From Tritrichomonas musculus (taxonomy: Eukaryota; Parabasalia; Tritrichomonadida; Tritrichomonadidae): a DNA stretch of 64,000 nt. Numbering within the stretch: position 1 is the first letter of the stretch; each line of letters begins with the position of its first letter. Below the pieces are notes generated by a model. The model saw only the letters and a program-made list of their open reading frames with translations, searched no databases and was not told where the DNA came from. The stretch lies in assembly GCA_039105265.1 (NCBI GenBank), contig JAPFFF010000001.1:6386001-6450000 (forward strand). The letters are read 5' to 3'. The position numbers were made by a program, and so were the translations under genes. Of the stretch, positions 1 to 7,803 are shown piece after piece.

Positions 1-8
1 TTGTATTT

Positions 9-431
9 ATGGCTGCGATTGAAATACCTATCAGAAAATTGGAAGAAAAATTGGAGAGTCTTCGAAAAGAAAAATTGGAAACATGCAAGCAAATATTGAA
101 AATAGAAAGGAAGGCTCCATCTTCCATTGATGAGGATGGATTAATTATTTATGATGAATCCAAATTGTTTCAGGAAGACATAGAAGAATTGGAACGATTA
201 CGAAGAGAAAAAGAAAAACTCTGGAATCAAATAGAAGCAATGAATAGTTTCATTTCCGATATCAAAAGAAGCGAACAAATGCGAGTTAATTGTCAAAAAG
301 CCTTCGAAATTGGGAAAAGAATAGGCATAATTGAATCTAAATATCCAGGAGATCTCTCAGCTTTGACTCCCGAAGAACGACAAGAATATGACCAATTACT
401 AAATGAATTTCAAGAACTTTTAAAATCTTAA
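9..431 (+). CDS. Small coiled-coil protein, element gene
   Basis: A 140-residue protein made almost entirely of charged heptad-like helix (rich in E, K, L, R and I), with no signal peptide or membrane segment. I do not recognise a family. The ATG lies eight bases from the window edge, so its promoter and any upstream in-frame start cannot be checked. It stops at TAA followed by ATAAA, which fits the trichomonad habit of a poly(A) signal merged with the stop. It is one of about ten small helical proteins clustered in the first 8 kb and shares style, though not obvious sequence, with the 474 and 5164 genes. A structural or scaffold role is only a guess. Confidence 0.7.
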   Translation: MAAIEIPIRKLEEKLESLRKEKLETCKQILKIERKAPSSIDEDGLIIYDESKLFQEDIEELERLRREKEKLWNQIEAMNSFISDIKRSEQMRVNCQKAFEIGKRIGIIESKYPGDLSALTPEERQEYDQLLNEFQELLKS

Positions 432-440
432 ATAAAAAAG

Positions 441-463
441 CAGTTTTGACACTTCACTTTTAT
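441..463 (+). promoter_or_regulatory. Element promoter: TTTTGACA box plus initiator
   Basis: The bases CAGTTTTGACACTTCACTTT lie just upstream of the ATG at 474. The first half is a variant of the AACGGTTTTGACA box seen before many genes of this element. The TTCACTTTTAT half matches the trichomonad initiator pattern TCA(C/T)TTT. The Myb-type AACGG core is altered here to CAG. Confidence 0.6.
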
Positions 464-473
464 TTTTGTTTTC

Positions 474-671
474 ATGTCTAAATTGCAAGAAGCTTACGAG
501 AAATGGGATATCTTAGATGAACAAATAAATGACATCGAAAAAAAGGCAGGGATTATTGGTAATCAAAGGGTTTATGATGATAAAGATTTTAGAAAATTAA
601 TGGATTTACGAAGAGAAAGAGACAAAGTAGAAAAAGAAATTGAACTTTTAAGAAAAGAATTAATTAAATAA
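474..671 (+). CDS. Very small coiled-coil protein, element gene
   Basis: A 65-residue, highly charged helical protein with heptad-like spacing along most of its length. The start is well placed because the element promoter box and initiator lie 10 to 30 bases upstream. The stop reads TAAATAAA, a merged stop and poly(A) signal. It ends five bases from the tail of the convergent helicase gene. No family is recognised. It could be a short relative of the 140-residue coiled-coil protein just upstream, since both carry a run of the type LRRERDKVEKE. Confidence 0.65.
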   Translation: MSKLQEAYEKWDILDEQINDIEKKAGIIGNQRVYDDKDFRKLMDLRRERDKVEKEIELLRKELIK

Positions 672-675
672 AAAG

Positions 676-2379
676 TTACCTTAATCTATATTTCTTATCA
701 TTATTATTGAATGAGCAGTATTGTAAAATTGTTTGATTAAAATCTTGATGAGTTTTGGGTCTGAAATTTTTTACTTTTGCCCATTTTTTAAATTCAGTCC
801 AGGCTTCAAAAGCTACATAACCATTTCTGAATTTTTGAAAGTTTTCCTCAATAAATAATTTTTCAGGAGATTTTGAAAAGTTCATTAAATTCATTCTTGC
901 CTCAGTTGTAGGAAATTGTGCTGGATAGAAATTTGATAAATCAACAGTCAAGAAAAAAGTAATTAAATTGTTTTTGAAATCTTGTGTCTTAATAAGATTA
1001 CGTAAAGGTTGAAAATAGTCTTGACCTTTCATTGGATAACAATAAGTAACAACAAATCTTCTATCGTCTTCATCAATTCGAATAGGAGCAGGATTGTTTG
1101 TTAAGAAGATGAAATTGGCAACATTTTCTTTAGATTCAGGATTTCTATGTTTTCCTTCAATAGGAGCGAATCTTTCTGTGATTAACGTTTTTAATCTTTC
1201 ATGTTGTTTAAGATATTTTCGATCGTTTTTATTATGATCTTCCTTTTCTGAACATACCAATAATTTTTTGTTTAAGATTTGGTAATTAAAATTGCTTGTA
1301 ATATTATCAAAGTTTGCATTTGGATCAGAATATTCACCTAAAAGTTGACAAAGAACATTAGTAAATGTATTTTTCCCACAACCCTGTATACCAATAAGAA
1401 CTAATGCAGTACCTGTTTTACCATCTGGATGTTGAAAAATAAATGAAATCCATTTAATGATATAATCATATAATTCTTGGTCAGAATTTGCAATAACTCT
1501 AAAAATATGATCCAAATATGGTTGAATCACATTTTGTGTACAAAGAATTAATCTTGAATAAGGATACCAATGAAAATATGAAAAAATGTTTGGATCTTCG
1601 GAATAGAATTTCATTGATTCATAAGTAATGAAATCCAAATTCTTCCCAAAGGAAACAACATCAAATGCAGTAATTGCTTTCTTTGTATTTTTACCAACTT
1701 TTGAACACCCTAATTTAATATTTTTCAATATTGGTGCAAATTGAGTAGGATTTAACATTTCTAACGTATTTGATTGTTTAATTATGAAGATATTGTCTAG
1801 TTGAATATAACAACAAACTTTTTTGAAATCAGTAAAGAAATCTCCAACACGAATTCCAGTAGATGAATATTTTCTTTCATAATTCTTATCTTTAAATGAG
1901 ATTATTGAACAATTTTCACCAAAATCAATTTGAACAAATTGGTTAATTGTATTATTGAAATATTTCTCCCAAATAACATTTCTTTGAGATTGTGAGAGCG
2001 CATTCAAAATTGGGAAGATCCAATGATTTGAAACTTCTGGATGATTTTCTTGACTACCAATTGCTTGAAGATCTTGTTCAGAATTTTCTTGATTAGATAA
2101 GTACCAATTTTTCACAATATTGTACAAATGGTTTGGATTAAATGGAGAACGAAATATATATTTGATAGAAGTTGTTAAATTTTCAAGTGTTGGTTCAAAT
2201 AAATTTAACAATCCAACAACATCATCAGGAAACAATTGAATGAGATTTGTATTTATTTCAAGATCACGATCATGAAACTCTTGACCTTGATATTGAGGAA
2301 AGACATTCTCATTTATATTTTCGATTTGTCTAGCTTCTGGAATTAAGAAATCATCAGAGAGGAGGGTTGGTTGATTCAT
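676..2379 (-). CDS. SF3 replicative helicase (D5/DUF5906-like)
   Basis: This is a superfamily 3 DNA helicase that probably unwinds element DNA during replication with the family B polymerase. The Walker A motif GIQGCGKN lies at residues 330 to 337, a Walker B-like run LLVCSEKED near 370 to 382, and motif C IFLTNNP near 425, followed by an arginine-containing DDRRFVV. This order is typical of the poxvirus D5/P4 primase helicase half; no primase domain is evident in the N-terminal 300 residues. The frame is open to an ATG at 2406, but the promoter box AACGGTTTTGACA overlaps that region, so I choose the ATG at 2379 (MNQPTLL, 567 residues). It diverges from the gene at 2430 across a 50-base shared promoter. 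The DUF5906 label is from memory of the motif pattern. Confidence 0.88.
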   Translation of the reverse strand: MNQPTLLSDDFLIPEARQIENINENVFPQYQGQEFHDRDLEINTNLIQLFPDDVVGLLNLFEPTLENLTTSIKYIFRSPFNPNHLYNIVKNWYLSNQENSEQDLQAIGSQENHPEVSNHWIFPILNALSQSQRNVIWEKYFNNTINQFVQIDFGENCSIISFKDKNYERKYSSTGIRVGDFFTDFKKVCCYIQLDNIFIIKQSNTLEMLNPTQFAPILKNIKLGCSKVGKNTKKAITAFDVVSFGKNLDFITYESMKFYSEDPNIFSYFHWYPYSRLILCTQNVIQPYLDHIFRVIANSDQELYDYIIKWISFIFQHPDGKTGTALVLIGIQGCGKNTFTNVLCQLLGEYSDPNANFDNITSNFNYQILNKKLLVCSEKEDHNKNDRKYLKQHERLKTLITERFAPIEGKHRNPESKENVANFIFLTNNPAPIRIDEDDRRFVVTYCYPMKGQDYFQPLRNLIKTQDFKNNLITFFLTVDLSNFYPAQFPTTEARMNLMNFSKSPEKLFIEENFQKFRNGYVAFEAWTEFKKWAKVKNFRPKTHQDFNQTILQYCSFNNNDKKYRLR

Positions 2380-2429
2380 CGATACAAAAATAAAAGTGAC
2401 TGTCAAAACCGTTTTTCATTTTTTAATTA
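2380..2429. promoter_or_regulatory. Bidirectional promoter between helicase and 2430 gene
   Basis: On the minus strand AACGGTTTTGACA is followed by GTCACTTTTATTTTTG and then the helicase ATG. On the plus strand AACCGTTTTTCATTTTTT runs into the ATG at 2430. The two boxes share the same few bases at 2405 to 2412, so one Myb-type palindrome-like core may serve both directions. Confidence 0.65.
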
Positions 2430-3116
2430 ATGTCAAGTGATAACGAATTACCTCTACACTATTCAACTGGGGGTTCACCTCAATATCAATTATCACCAAA
2501 CATGCAAAATTTAAATAATAGTTTTCAAAACTTTGTTGTCAATAATGAAATTGATGATTGGGAAATCGACCGTGATTTTAATGAACCTCAACCAATAAAT
2601 ACATCAACGTCTCCAAATGAAGAAGAATTTTATGCAGGAATCAATCAAATAGTAGAAGAACATCCAGCAAATCCAAACCGTAATTTTAATGAACCTCAAT
2701 CAACGTCTCCAAATGAAGAAGAATTTTATGCAGGAATCAATCAAATTGTAGAAAAACAATTAGAAGAACATCCAGCAAATCCAAACCGTCATGGAAATCC
2801 AAGACCTCCAAACCCACAAGATGTATTTGGAAAAAGTTATCATGATAAGATTGACCCGATAAATAATTTTAAAGATTTTCTTAAAATAATTGAACCAGAT
2901 AGAATTTATCCGTCAGATGAAATCACTTATCTTTATAATTCATATTTTCATACTCATCATTCAACAAATGGTTTTGGAAAATTATTAAAAGTCAAGAAAT
3001 ATTTCAAATCAAAACAAAGAAAGATTCTTGGAATAAAAAAAATATATTATAAAATGAAAAAGACAAAATTTCCACCTCAATCCCACCTCGATCCCACCTC
3101 AATCCCACCTCACTAA
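2430..3116 (+). CDS. Acidic repeat-containing protein, element gene
   Basis: A 228-residue protein of unknown family. The N-terminal half is disordered, rich in N, P, Q and E, and holds two near-identical 35-residue units (about residues 50 to 84 and 85 to 120), each containing SPNEEEFYAGINQIVE and ending HPANPNR. The C-terminal half is more ordered and basic and ends in a proline/histidine-rich tail with three short HLDPTSIPP-like echoes. No signal peptide or membrane segment is seen. It is expressed divergently from the helicase, which hints at early expression. The duplicated unit is nearly identical at the DNA level, so the duplication is recent. Confidence 0.72.
   Translation: MSSDNELPLHYSTGGSPQYQLSPNMQNLNNSFQNFVVNNEIDDWEIDRDFNEPQPINTSTSPNEEEFYAGINQIVEEHPANPNRNFNEPQSTSPNEEEFYAGINQIVEKQLEEHPANPNRHGNPRPPNPQDVFGKSYHDKIDPINNFKDFLKIIEPDRIYPSDEITYLYNSYFHTHHSTNGFGKLLKVKKYFKSKQRKILGIKKIYYKMKKTKFPPQSHLDPTSIPPH
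2574..2789 (+). repeat. Direct duplication of about 108 bases inside the 2430 gene
   Basis: Two adjacent copies (2574 to 2681 and 2682 to 2789) begin TTTTAATGAACCTCAA and end CCAGCAAATCCAAACCGT. They differ by a small in-frame insertion in each copy and a few base changes, so the reading frame is kept. Confidence 0.85.
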
Positions 3117-3150
3117 AAATTTTCACTCACAAAAAGTTTAATAAAAATTT

Positions 3151-3251
3151 AATTCAAAAAGTTCATTTTTGTATTTATTTATCTTTCTCAAAAGGTTTAT
3201 AAATAAATGGCCAAACAAATATTAAAATTTTAATTCAAAAAGTTCATTTTT
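3151..3251 (+). repeat. Duplicated 20-base promoter block
   Basis: The 20 bases AATTCAAAAAGTTCATTTTT occur at 3151 to 3170 and again at 3232 to 3251. The second copy leads straight to the ATG at 3256. The first copy leads to an ATG with only an eight-codon frame. It looks like a duplicated promoter whose first copy no longer serves a real gene. Confidence 0.7.
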
Positions 3252-3255
3252 ATAA

Positions 3256-3519
3256 ATGCAGGGCCAACAAAGTTTACCTAGTGAAAAACAAAAAGAATTA
3301 ATAAATTTGTTAAAATTCACTAGAGGTGAAATTGAAAAAACTTGTGATCAAATGATCAAAATGACTGAAGAATTCTTTGATCAAGAAATTGATTTAAAAA
3401 ATGATTCTCGTCCAGAGAGACAAGAACAATTACATTCTTTACTAATAACAGTTGGGATTTTAGCAACTTCCAACAGAGAGAATTTCCGAAAATTGGAAGA
3501 AACGTTAAAGAATAAATAA
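3256..3519 (+). CDS. Small helical protein, element gene
   Basis: An 87-residue helical, acidic protein without signal peptide or membrane segment; no family is recognised. The start follows the sequence AAAAAGTTCATTTTTATAA, an initiator-like element close to those of neighbouring genes, although this copy lacks the AACGG box. It stops at TAAACATAA. It sits in a run of short plus-strand genes between the helicase and the surface protein, and may belong with the other small coiled-coil proteins of this region. Confidence 0.65.
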   Translation: MQGQQSLPSEKQKELINLLKFTRGEIEKTCDQMIKMTEEFFDQEIDLKNDSRPERQEQLHSLLITVGILATSNRENFRKLEETLKNK

Positions 3520-3520
3520 A

Positions 3521-3554
3521 CATAACCGTTTTTTAACCGCTTTCATTTTTATTT
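3521..3554 (+). promoter_or_regulatory. Element promoter with two AACCG boxes
   Basis: The bases AACCGTTTTTTAACCGC followed by TTTCATTTTTATTT lie immediately before the ATG at 3555. The same double-AACCG arrangement occurs on the minus strand before the surface-protein gene at 5112. Confidence 0.6.
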
Positions 3555-3815
3555 ATGACTGTTACTGAACAAGACCTTGAATTAGAATTTAGAAAATTGT
3601 TCAAAAATGATATCGTGTCTGATTTCCGACATTTAAAGTTATTTTTCATGTTCAAATTAAATGTTATGATCAATGATCTTGAAAATAACAATCTTGATCG
3701 ATTTAAGAAAGAAGTTCATAACACACCATTTGTTTTCACAACAATGATTGAACATGATTTCTTTAATAAGATTCAAATCTACAATTCAAGAGAGAAAATT
3801 TTAACTACTCCTTAA
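3555..3815 (+). CDS. Small helical protein, element gene
   Basis: An 86-residue protein, mixed hydrophobic and charged, with phenylalanine-rich helices (for example FRHLKLFFMFKLN). No signal peptide or convincing membrane span is seen and no family is recognised. The double AACCG promoter and an initiator-like TTTCATTTTTAT directly upstream make this start convincing. It converges on the tail of the surface-protein gene, with 37 bases between the stops, and ends TAATAAATAAA. Confidence 0.65.
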   Translation: MTVTEQDLELEFRKLFKNDIVSDFRHLKLFFMFKLNVMINDLENNNLDRFKKEVHNTPFVFTTMIEHDFFNKIQIYNSREKILTTP

Positions 3816-3852
3816 TAAATAAAAAAAGATTAAATTTGTTTATTTAATTTTT

Positions 3853-5112
3853 TTAAAGTCCAACTGAGTCAGAGTCAGAATTAAAATTTTCAGTTTGAAA
3901 TTTTGTTTGATTTTTGTAAAAGATAATTCCAAGAGCAAGAATCATGAGAATTAGTAATGGAATAGATACAGATAAACCTATTATTTTTGATACATTCTTT
4001 TGTTCAATATCTGATGGAGAGAATTGATATGAGAAATTGAAAAAATAGGATTCAGAGAATTGATCTGATATAGTGAATTGAAAAGATGGTGAAATTGATG
4101 GGCGGAATGTTGGTGAACGTGATGGACTAAATGTTGGTGAAATTGATGGTGAACGTAATGGTGAACGTAATGGTGAACGTGATGGGCTAAATGTTGGAGA
4201 TAAAGATGGGCGGAATGTTGGTGAAATTGATGGAGATAAAGATGGAGATAAAGATGGGCTAAATGATGGTGAACGTGATGGTGTTTGAATTGGAGGATCT
4301 TTGAGATAGAATAACCCACGTAATCCGAGATCATTATGTTGAATAGTAATTAATAATGTTGTATCAATTGGTGAGAATGTTGGTGATTCATAAGCAATCA
4401 AAAAAGGTTTATTATTTGGTAACATTTTTTCAGGAAAGAGATAATGTTCTGAATTCCATAAAAGATCACCTTGGTAAAAAGAATTTGAATTCATAACAAT
4501 TATCCAAAATTTAGAACCATAAAATGTTATCTTTTTGACTCCTTCTGAAGAACCAGAAACAAAACATCTATGATATGGATTGTTCACATTTGATGGATCA
4601 TCATCTTTATCTAACCAATTTCCACTTACAATTTCCCAGTCATTACATGGAAAATATTCAGCATTATCAGGTATTCCTTCAATTGCTGGAAATGATTTAT
4701 TTCTTAAATATGCAATACCTCGAAATAGGGTGCTTCTATGTTGTTGAACATTAATAATAATATTTGTTAGCATTAGGGGAAATTCATTTGATTCAAAGAC
4801 AATTATCCAATCTTGTTCAACGTTGGAATATTCATTGATGAGATATTTTTGAGAATTCCATAAAAGTTCGGCCTCATCATGACGGGTAGAAATTTTTCCT
4901 ATGATCCAAAATTTCCTGGCAGTAAATGATTGTTTAAGTGTTAAATTGTTTGTTGTTGCATAATTTGTCCAACATGATAAGTCATCATTTGGTATAACTG
5001 ATTTCCATTCTCCATTAACAATTTCCCAATCAAAACAAGAAATCCATTCAGCATCATCAGGTATTCCTTCAATTGATGGGCGATTAATGAGTATCAAAAA
5101 GATAACGAACAT
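3853..5112 (-). CDS. Membrane-anchored surface protein with duplicated domain and Ser-Pro stalk
   Basis: A 419-residue predicted type I membrane protein. It opens with a hydrophobic start (MFVIFLILI) that could be a signal peptide. Two copies of one domain of about 130 residues follow, each starting IEGIPD(D/N)AE and containing a C-x-DWEIV core (near residues 15 and 145). A stalk at about residues 275 to 345 is built from SPS, SPT and RSP repeats, then comes a membrane span (about residues 382 to 402, VSIPLLILMILALGIIF) and a short acidic tail. Such architecture suits an exposed attachment or envelope-like protein, or one placed on the host surface. The domain is not recognised. The promoter on its 5' side is shared with the 5164 gene. 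Confidence 0.78.
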   Translation of the reverse strand: MFVIFLILINRPSIEGIPDDAEWISCFDWEIVNGEWKSVIPNDDLSCWTNYATTNNLTLKQSFTARKFWIIGKISTRHDEAELLWNSQKYLINEYSNVEQDWIIVFESNEFPLMLTNIIINVQQHRSTLFRGIAYLRNKSFPAIEGIPDNAEYFPCNDWEIVSGNWLDKDDDPSNVNNPYHRCFVSGSSEGVKKITFYGSKFWIIVMNSNSFYQGDLLWNSEHYLFPEKMLPNNKPFLIAYESPTFSPIDTTLLITIQHNDLGLRGLFYLKDPPIQTPSRSPSFSPSLSPSLSPSISPTFRPSLSPTFSPSRSPLRSPLRSPSISPTFSPSRSPTFRPSISPSFQFTISDQFSESYFFNFSYQFSPSDIEQKNVSKIIGLSVSIPLLILMILALGIIFYKNQTKFQTENFNSDSDSVGL

Positions 5113-5163
5113 TTAATAAAAATGAAAGCGGTTAAAACGGTTATGTCAGACCATTTTTTATTA
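5113..5163. promoter_or_regulatory. Bidirectional promoter between surface protein and 5164 gene
   Basis: Plus strand: AACGGTTATGTCAGACCATTTTTTATTA then ATG at 5164. Minus strand: AACCGTTTTAACCGCTTTCATTTTTATTAA then ATG at 5112. The plus version matches the GACAGACCATTTTTAT promoter before the 11107 gene. Confidence 0.65.
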
Positions 5164-5535
5164 ATGAAGTCTTGGTACGGTGACTATTCAAAAGAAGATA
5201 TTGATGAGACTGTGAAAGAAATGGAAAAAGAAGAGGAAGAAGACGATCCAAAAGAGTCCATAACTGATTACATAGATGACGCAAAACGTCATAATGCTCA
5301 TTTAAAACTGGAAATTCGCAGCTTGGATAGGACAGTGGAAGATTATCAAGCAATGAGTTCATGTCTTCAAGAAACTCTTGAATATCATCTCAAATTCGAA
5401 AAGAAAGTTCGAAATTATCGCAAAGCTCTCATTCTCAAAATGCGTGAAGTTTTGGATATTTTCGTTCACATGACTGACAAAAATGAATTAGAACCAAAAT
5501 TGATCGAACTTAATAAATTCATTAACAAAGGTTAA
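5164..5535 (+). CDS. Small coiled-coil protein, element gene
   Basis: A 123-residue acidic helical protein. The frame is open back to an ATG at 5122, but the AACGGTTATGTCAGACCATTTTTTAT promoter spans 5136 to 5161, so translation most likely begins at 5164 (MKSWYGDY). After an acidic stretch near residues 20 to 35 it forms a long charged helix with a heptad-like pattern. It stops at TAAATAAATAAAA, and the next gene converges from the minus strand 19 bases away. No family is recognised. Confidence 0.68.
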   Translation: MKSWYGDYSKEDIDETVKEMEKEEEEDDPKESITDYIDDAKRHNAHLKLEIRSLDRTVEDYQAMSSCLQETLEYHLKFEKKVRNYRKALILKMREVLDIFVHMTDKNELEPKLIELNKFINKG

Positions 5536-5554
5536 ATAAATAAAAAATAATTTT

Positions 5555-5842
5555 TTACTCTTTCAATATGACTGATAATTTTATTTTTTTCGGTGTGGTT
5601 GATTTTTTTTGTTCGATGAAGTTGATTAAGGTTTGAGTGTTTTGAATTACTTCAGCTTTTTTGGATTCATATTTTTGTTTCTCTTTCTCTAATTCCTCTA
5701 GGAAACTTTCATAATCAGGATCATTCTTTAATGACAGAATCTCTATTTCAAATTCTTCAACACTATGTATTTGTCTAATTAATTCATCAATTGAACTATT
5801 CAAATTTTCTTTGAGTAGATTCAAACTATGAGTAGGCAACAT
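5555..5842 (-). CDS. Small coiled-coil protein, element gene
   Basis: A 95-residue protein whose central part is a charged coiled coil (about residues 28 to 75), with a short basic TPKKIKLS tail. No family is recognised. Its ATG is only 38 bases from the start of the divergent 5881 gene, and the shared interval carries promoter boxes for both, which supports both starts. It may belong with the other small helical element proteins nearby. Confidence 0.65.
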   Translation of the reverse strand: MLPTHSLNLLKENLNSSIDELIRQIHSVEEFEIEILSLKNDPDYESFLEELEKEKQKYESKKAEVIQNTQTLINFIEQKKSTTPKKIKLSVILKE

Positions 5843-5880
5843 TTAAAAAAATGAATAACGGTTTTGACACTTCACTTTTT
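5843..5880. promoter_or_regulatory. Bidirectional promoter, 38 bases
   Basis: The plus strand reads AACGGTTTTGACACTTCACTTTTT directly into the ATG at 5881. The minus strand reads AACCGTTATTCATTTTTTTAA into the ATG at 5842. This is the tightest of the three divergent promoters in the element. Confidence 0.7.
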
Positions 5881-6258
5881 ATGAAGAGAGTTCCTCAAGT
5901 AGTATTTCAAAATTTAATAGAGGACAAGAAAGATAAACTCAAAAAATCAATGAGTGAATTCTATGATGCTATGAATCGTTTGGCTGAAGCAAAAGTAAAA
6001 GAGAAAGATATTTCTTTTTGTCAACGGTATAATGGTGAAGATTTACACAACTTATATAAACTCAAAAGAGATTTCGAAGATATACAAATTGATTCAATTA
6101 TTGAAGATCATGAAAAAATAAAAACTGAACTTGAGACAGAAGAGAAATCAGCATGGAAAGAATATCAAGATAGTTTTGATCAATACAAAGTTCAAAAAAG
6201 AGCTTTAATAGCTGAAATAAGTTCTTTTCAAAAATTTCTAATGGATGATGAAGATTAA
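5881..6258 (+). CDS. Small coiled-coil protein, element gene
   Basis: A 125-residue helical protein with long charged segments. The frame also contains an ATG at 5851, but the box AACGGTTTTGACACTTCACTTTTT occupies 5857 to 5880, so the ATG at 5881 (MKRVPQVVF) is the likely start. It has no membrane segment and no recognised family. The acidic end MDDED is followed by TAATAAAT. The KilA-N gene follows 48 bases downstream on the same strand with its own unremarkable leader. Confidence 0.66.
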   Translation: MKRVPQVVFQNLIEDKKDKLKKSMSEFYDAMNRLAEAKVKEKDISFCQRYNGEDLHNLYKLKRDFEDIQIDSIIEDHEKIKTELETEEKSAWKEYQDSFDQYKVQKRALIAEISSFQKFLMDDED

Positions 6259-6306
6259 TAAATTTAATTTATCTTTTTATTTTTTTATCCTCTTACAAAA
6301 ACAAAA

Positions 6307-7014
6307 ATGATAGTAGAGCCAATAAATGAAAATTATGAATGGTTACAATATAATGAACATTTACGGATTATACGTTCAAAGAAAGATAATATGTTTCAAG
6401 CAAATAGTATAATTAGTGCTTGTCAATCAACAAAGAAAATTAAGCATTGGAATGAAAATAAACAAACAAAGGAATTATTTCAATTTATTTCTGAGTCAGT
6501 CGGAATTCCGCCCGACCAAAAGTTATTAGAAAATCGACCAAATTTACCGAATAATTTGAAAGGAATTTATGTTCATAAATTATTAGTAAATCATATAGCA
6601 ATTTGGGCTTCACCTACTTATTCATTCTTTGTTCTAAAATTATTAGATGAGTATTTTGAAAAACAAAGACAAGAACAAAAACCAAGATTAGTACCTAAAA
6701 ATAGAGAATATGATTATAAATTCTTAATTTGGTTAGAAGAATTAAAAGATAATCCAGAAAAAGTTAAATTACATTTAGTCAAACGTCATAAAGATTATTA
6801 TCGTGATATCAAACCAAAAGAAAAAAATCAATGGTACTTCAAAGATAATATGCCAATAGCTATGACACCGAATAGAGATATAAAAGATATTATTCGTAAG
6901 AATTTTGGTACAAATGATGTTTCAATTTATAGTTCTATCATTACTGCTTCAAAAACATGTTTAGATAAATTAAAGAGGTTAATAGATGAATATATTAGTC
7001 ATTATCAGGAATGA
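6307..7014 (+). CDS. KilA-N domain protein
   Basis: A 235-residue protein. The N-terminal half shows a KilA-N DNA-binding domain: FQANSIISACQSTKKIKHW near residues 31 to 49, KQTKELFQFISE after it, and the hallmark GIYVHKLLVNHIAIWASP near residues 91 to 108. The remainder (about residues 130 to 235) is helical and unassigned, possibly a KilA-N partner domain. KilA-N proteins are common in large DNA viruses and phages and usually bind nucleic acid or act as regulators. Unlike its neighbours it has no AACGG box upstream, which may mean different timing. The family call is from motif memory, not a search. Confidence 0.8.
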   Translation: MIVEPINENYEWLQYNEHLRIIRSKKDNMFQANSIISACQSTKKIKHWNENKQTKELFQFISESVGIPPDQKLLENRPNLPNNLKGIYVHKLLVNHIAIWASPTYSFFVLKLLDEYFEKQRQEQKPRLVPKNREYDYKFLIWLEELKDNPEKVKLHLVKRHKDYYRDIKPKEKNQWYFKDNMPIAMTPNRDIKDIIRKNFGTNDVSIYSSIITASKTCLDKLKRLIDEYISHYQE

Positions 7015-7020
7015 AATATA

Positions 7021-7050
7021 AAAACGGTTTTGACACTTCATTATTTTTAA
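7021..7050 (+). promoter_or_regulatory. Element promoter: AACGGTTTTGACA box plus initiator
   Basis: AACGGTTTTGACACTTCATTATTTTTAA leads directly to the ATG at 7051. It is the same box as at 5857, with initiator TTCATTATT. Confidence 0.68.
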
Positions 7051-7311
7051 ATGAGTGAACCTGACTTTTTCGAAGAGAAGAAAAAGATTGATGATCAAAC
7101 AAGAGATTTTCTATCGAATGTTCGAAATGATTTGAATATAACGAAAGTTCTCATGCAAAAAATAAATTCTCAACTTGATGAACTAACTTCAAGATTGGAA
7201 CGTTTAGAAAGTTCTGTCCAAAGAATTGATCGAAAAGTTGCTGAACGTGGTGTTCAAATCGAACAATTAATAAAAGACGTTTTCGTTCTTCAATTAACTC
7301 GACCTAAATAA
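7051..7311 (+). CDS. Small coiled-coil protein, element gene
   Basis: An 86-residue protein forming one long predicted coiled coil with clear heptads (about residues 25 to 80, for example LDELTSRLERLESSVQRIDRKV). Heptad-only proteins of this type often oligomerise and serve as stalk, fibre or scaffold parts, but no family is recognised. A strong promoter box abuts the start. The stop runs into TAAACATTT. The next promoter follows within 20 bases. Confidence 0.7.
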   Translation: MSEPDFFEEKKKIDDQTRDFLSNVRNDLNITKVLMQKINSQLDELTSRLERLESSVQRIDRKVAERGVQIEQLIKDVFVLQLTRPK

Positions 7312-7328
7312 ACATTTTCTTTTTAATT

Positions 7329-7360
7329 AACGGTTTTGACAGACCATTATTTTTATTGTA
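7329..7360 (+). promoter_or_regulatory. Element promoter: AACGGTTTTGACAGACCATT
   Basis: The box and initiator-like ACCATTATTTTTAT lie 15 to 45 bases before the ATG at 7374. The GACAGACCATT form is shared with the 5164 and 11107 promoters. Confidence 0.65.
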
Positions 7361-7373
7361 AAAGAAAGTTAAC

Positions 7374-7790
7374 ATGACAACAACTATTAGAGCGAATCCT
7401 AACAGATTAATGGAGATTTATAATCTCTTAACGAATGGTAAAGAAACGTTTAAAGAATTCTCTAAAAAGAATGGGGATCGGAGTAAAGAAATATTAAATG
7501 AGTATATTATACAAAAAGTTAAAGAAAATGGTTATGATGGAAAATTGAATGGGGATTCAATATTTTGGTTCGTTAAAGGTTTAACTCATTCAAATCTCCC
7601 TCAATATTTAAATCAACCTCCAGAACCAAAACCAGAAAAAGAATTTACTGAACCCCCACCTAGTGCGAATGTCAGTGAGCCCAAAACAAAACCAGAGCCA
7701 GAAAAATCAAATTTACGTGAAATCATAGAAAAAGCTCCGCCAAATGTACCTTTGAGAAAATTAACCGCATCCAGAGACGAATGTAAGTGA
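7374..7790 (+). CDS. Proline-rich protein preceding the polymerase
   Basis: A 138-residue protein. The first 75 residues look folded, with helices and a KENGYDGKLNGDSIFWFVKGL segment; the rest is disordered and rich in P, E and K (PEPKPEKEF, PEPEKSNL). The polymerase gene begins a few bases downstream with a similar proline/glutamate style in its first residues. In protein-primed systems a terminal protein is often encoded next to or fused with the polymerase, so this gene is one candidate position for it, but I see no defining motif. The promoter box at 7329 supports the start. Confidence 0.6.
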   Translation: MTTTIRANPNRLMEIYNLLTNGKETFKEFSKKNGDRSKEILNEYIIQKVKENGYDGKLNGDSIFWFVKGLTHSNLPQYLNQPPEPKPEKEFTEPPPSANVSEPKTKPEPEKSNLREIIEKAPPNVPLRKLTASRDECK

Positions 7791-7803
7791 GCAAAATGTA
7801 CCA

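Noticed and set aside
3981-4334. Minus-strand frame of 117 codons rich in histidine
   Set aside because: It is a shadow of the Ser-Pro stalk of the surface protein in another frame; the HQHLAH pattern arises from the same repeats.
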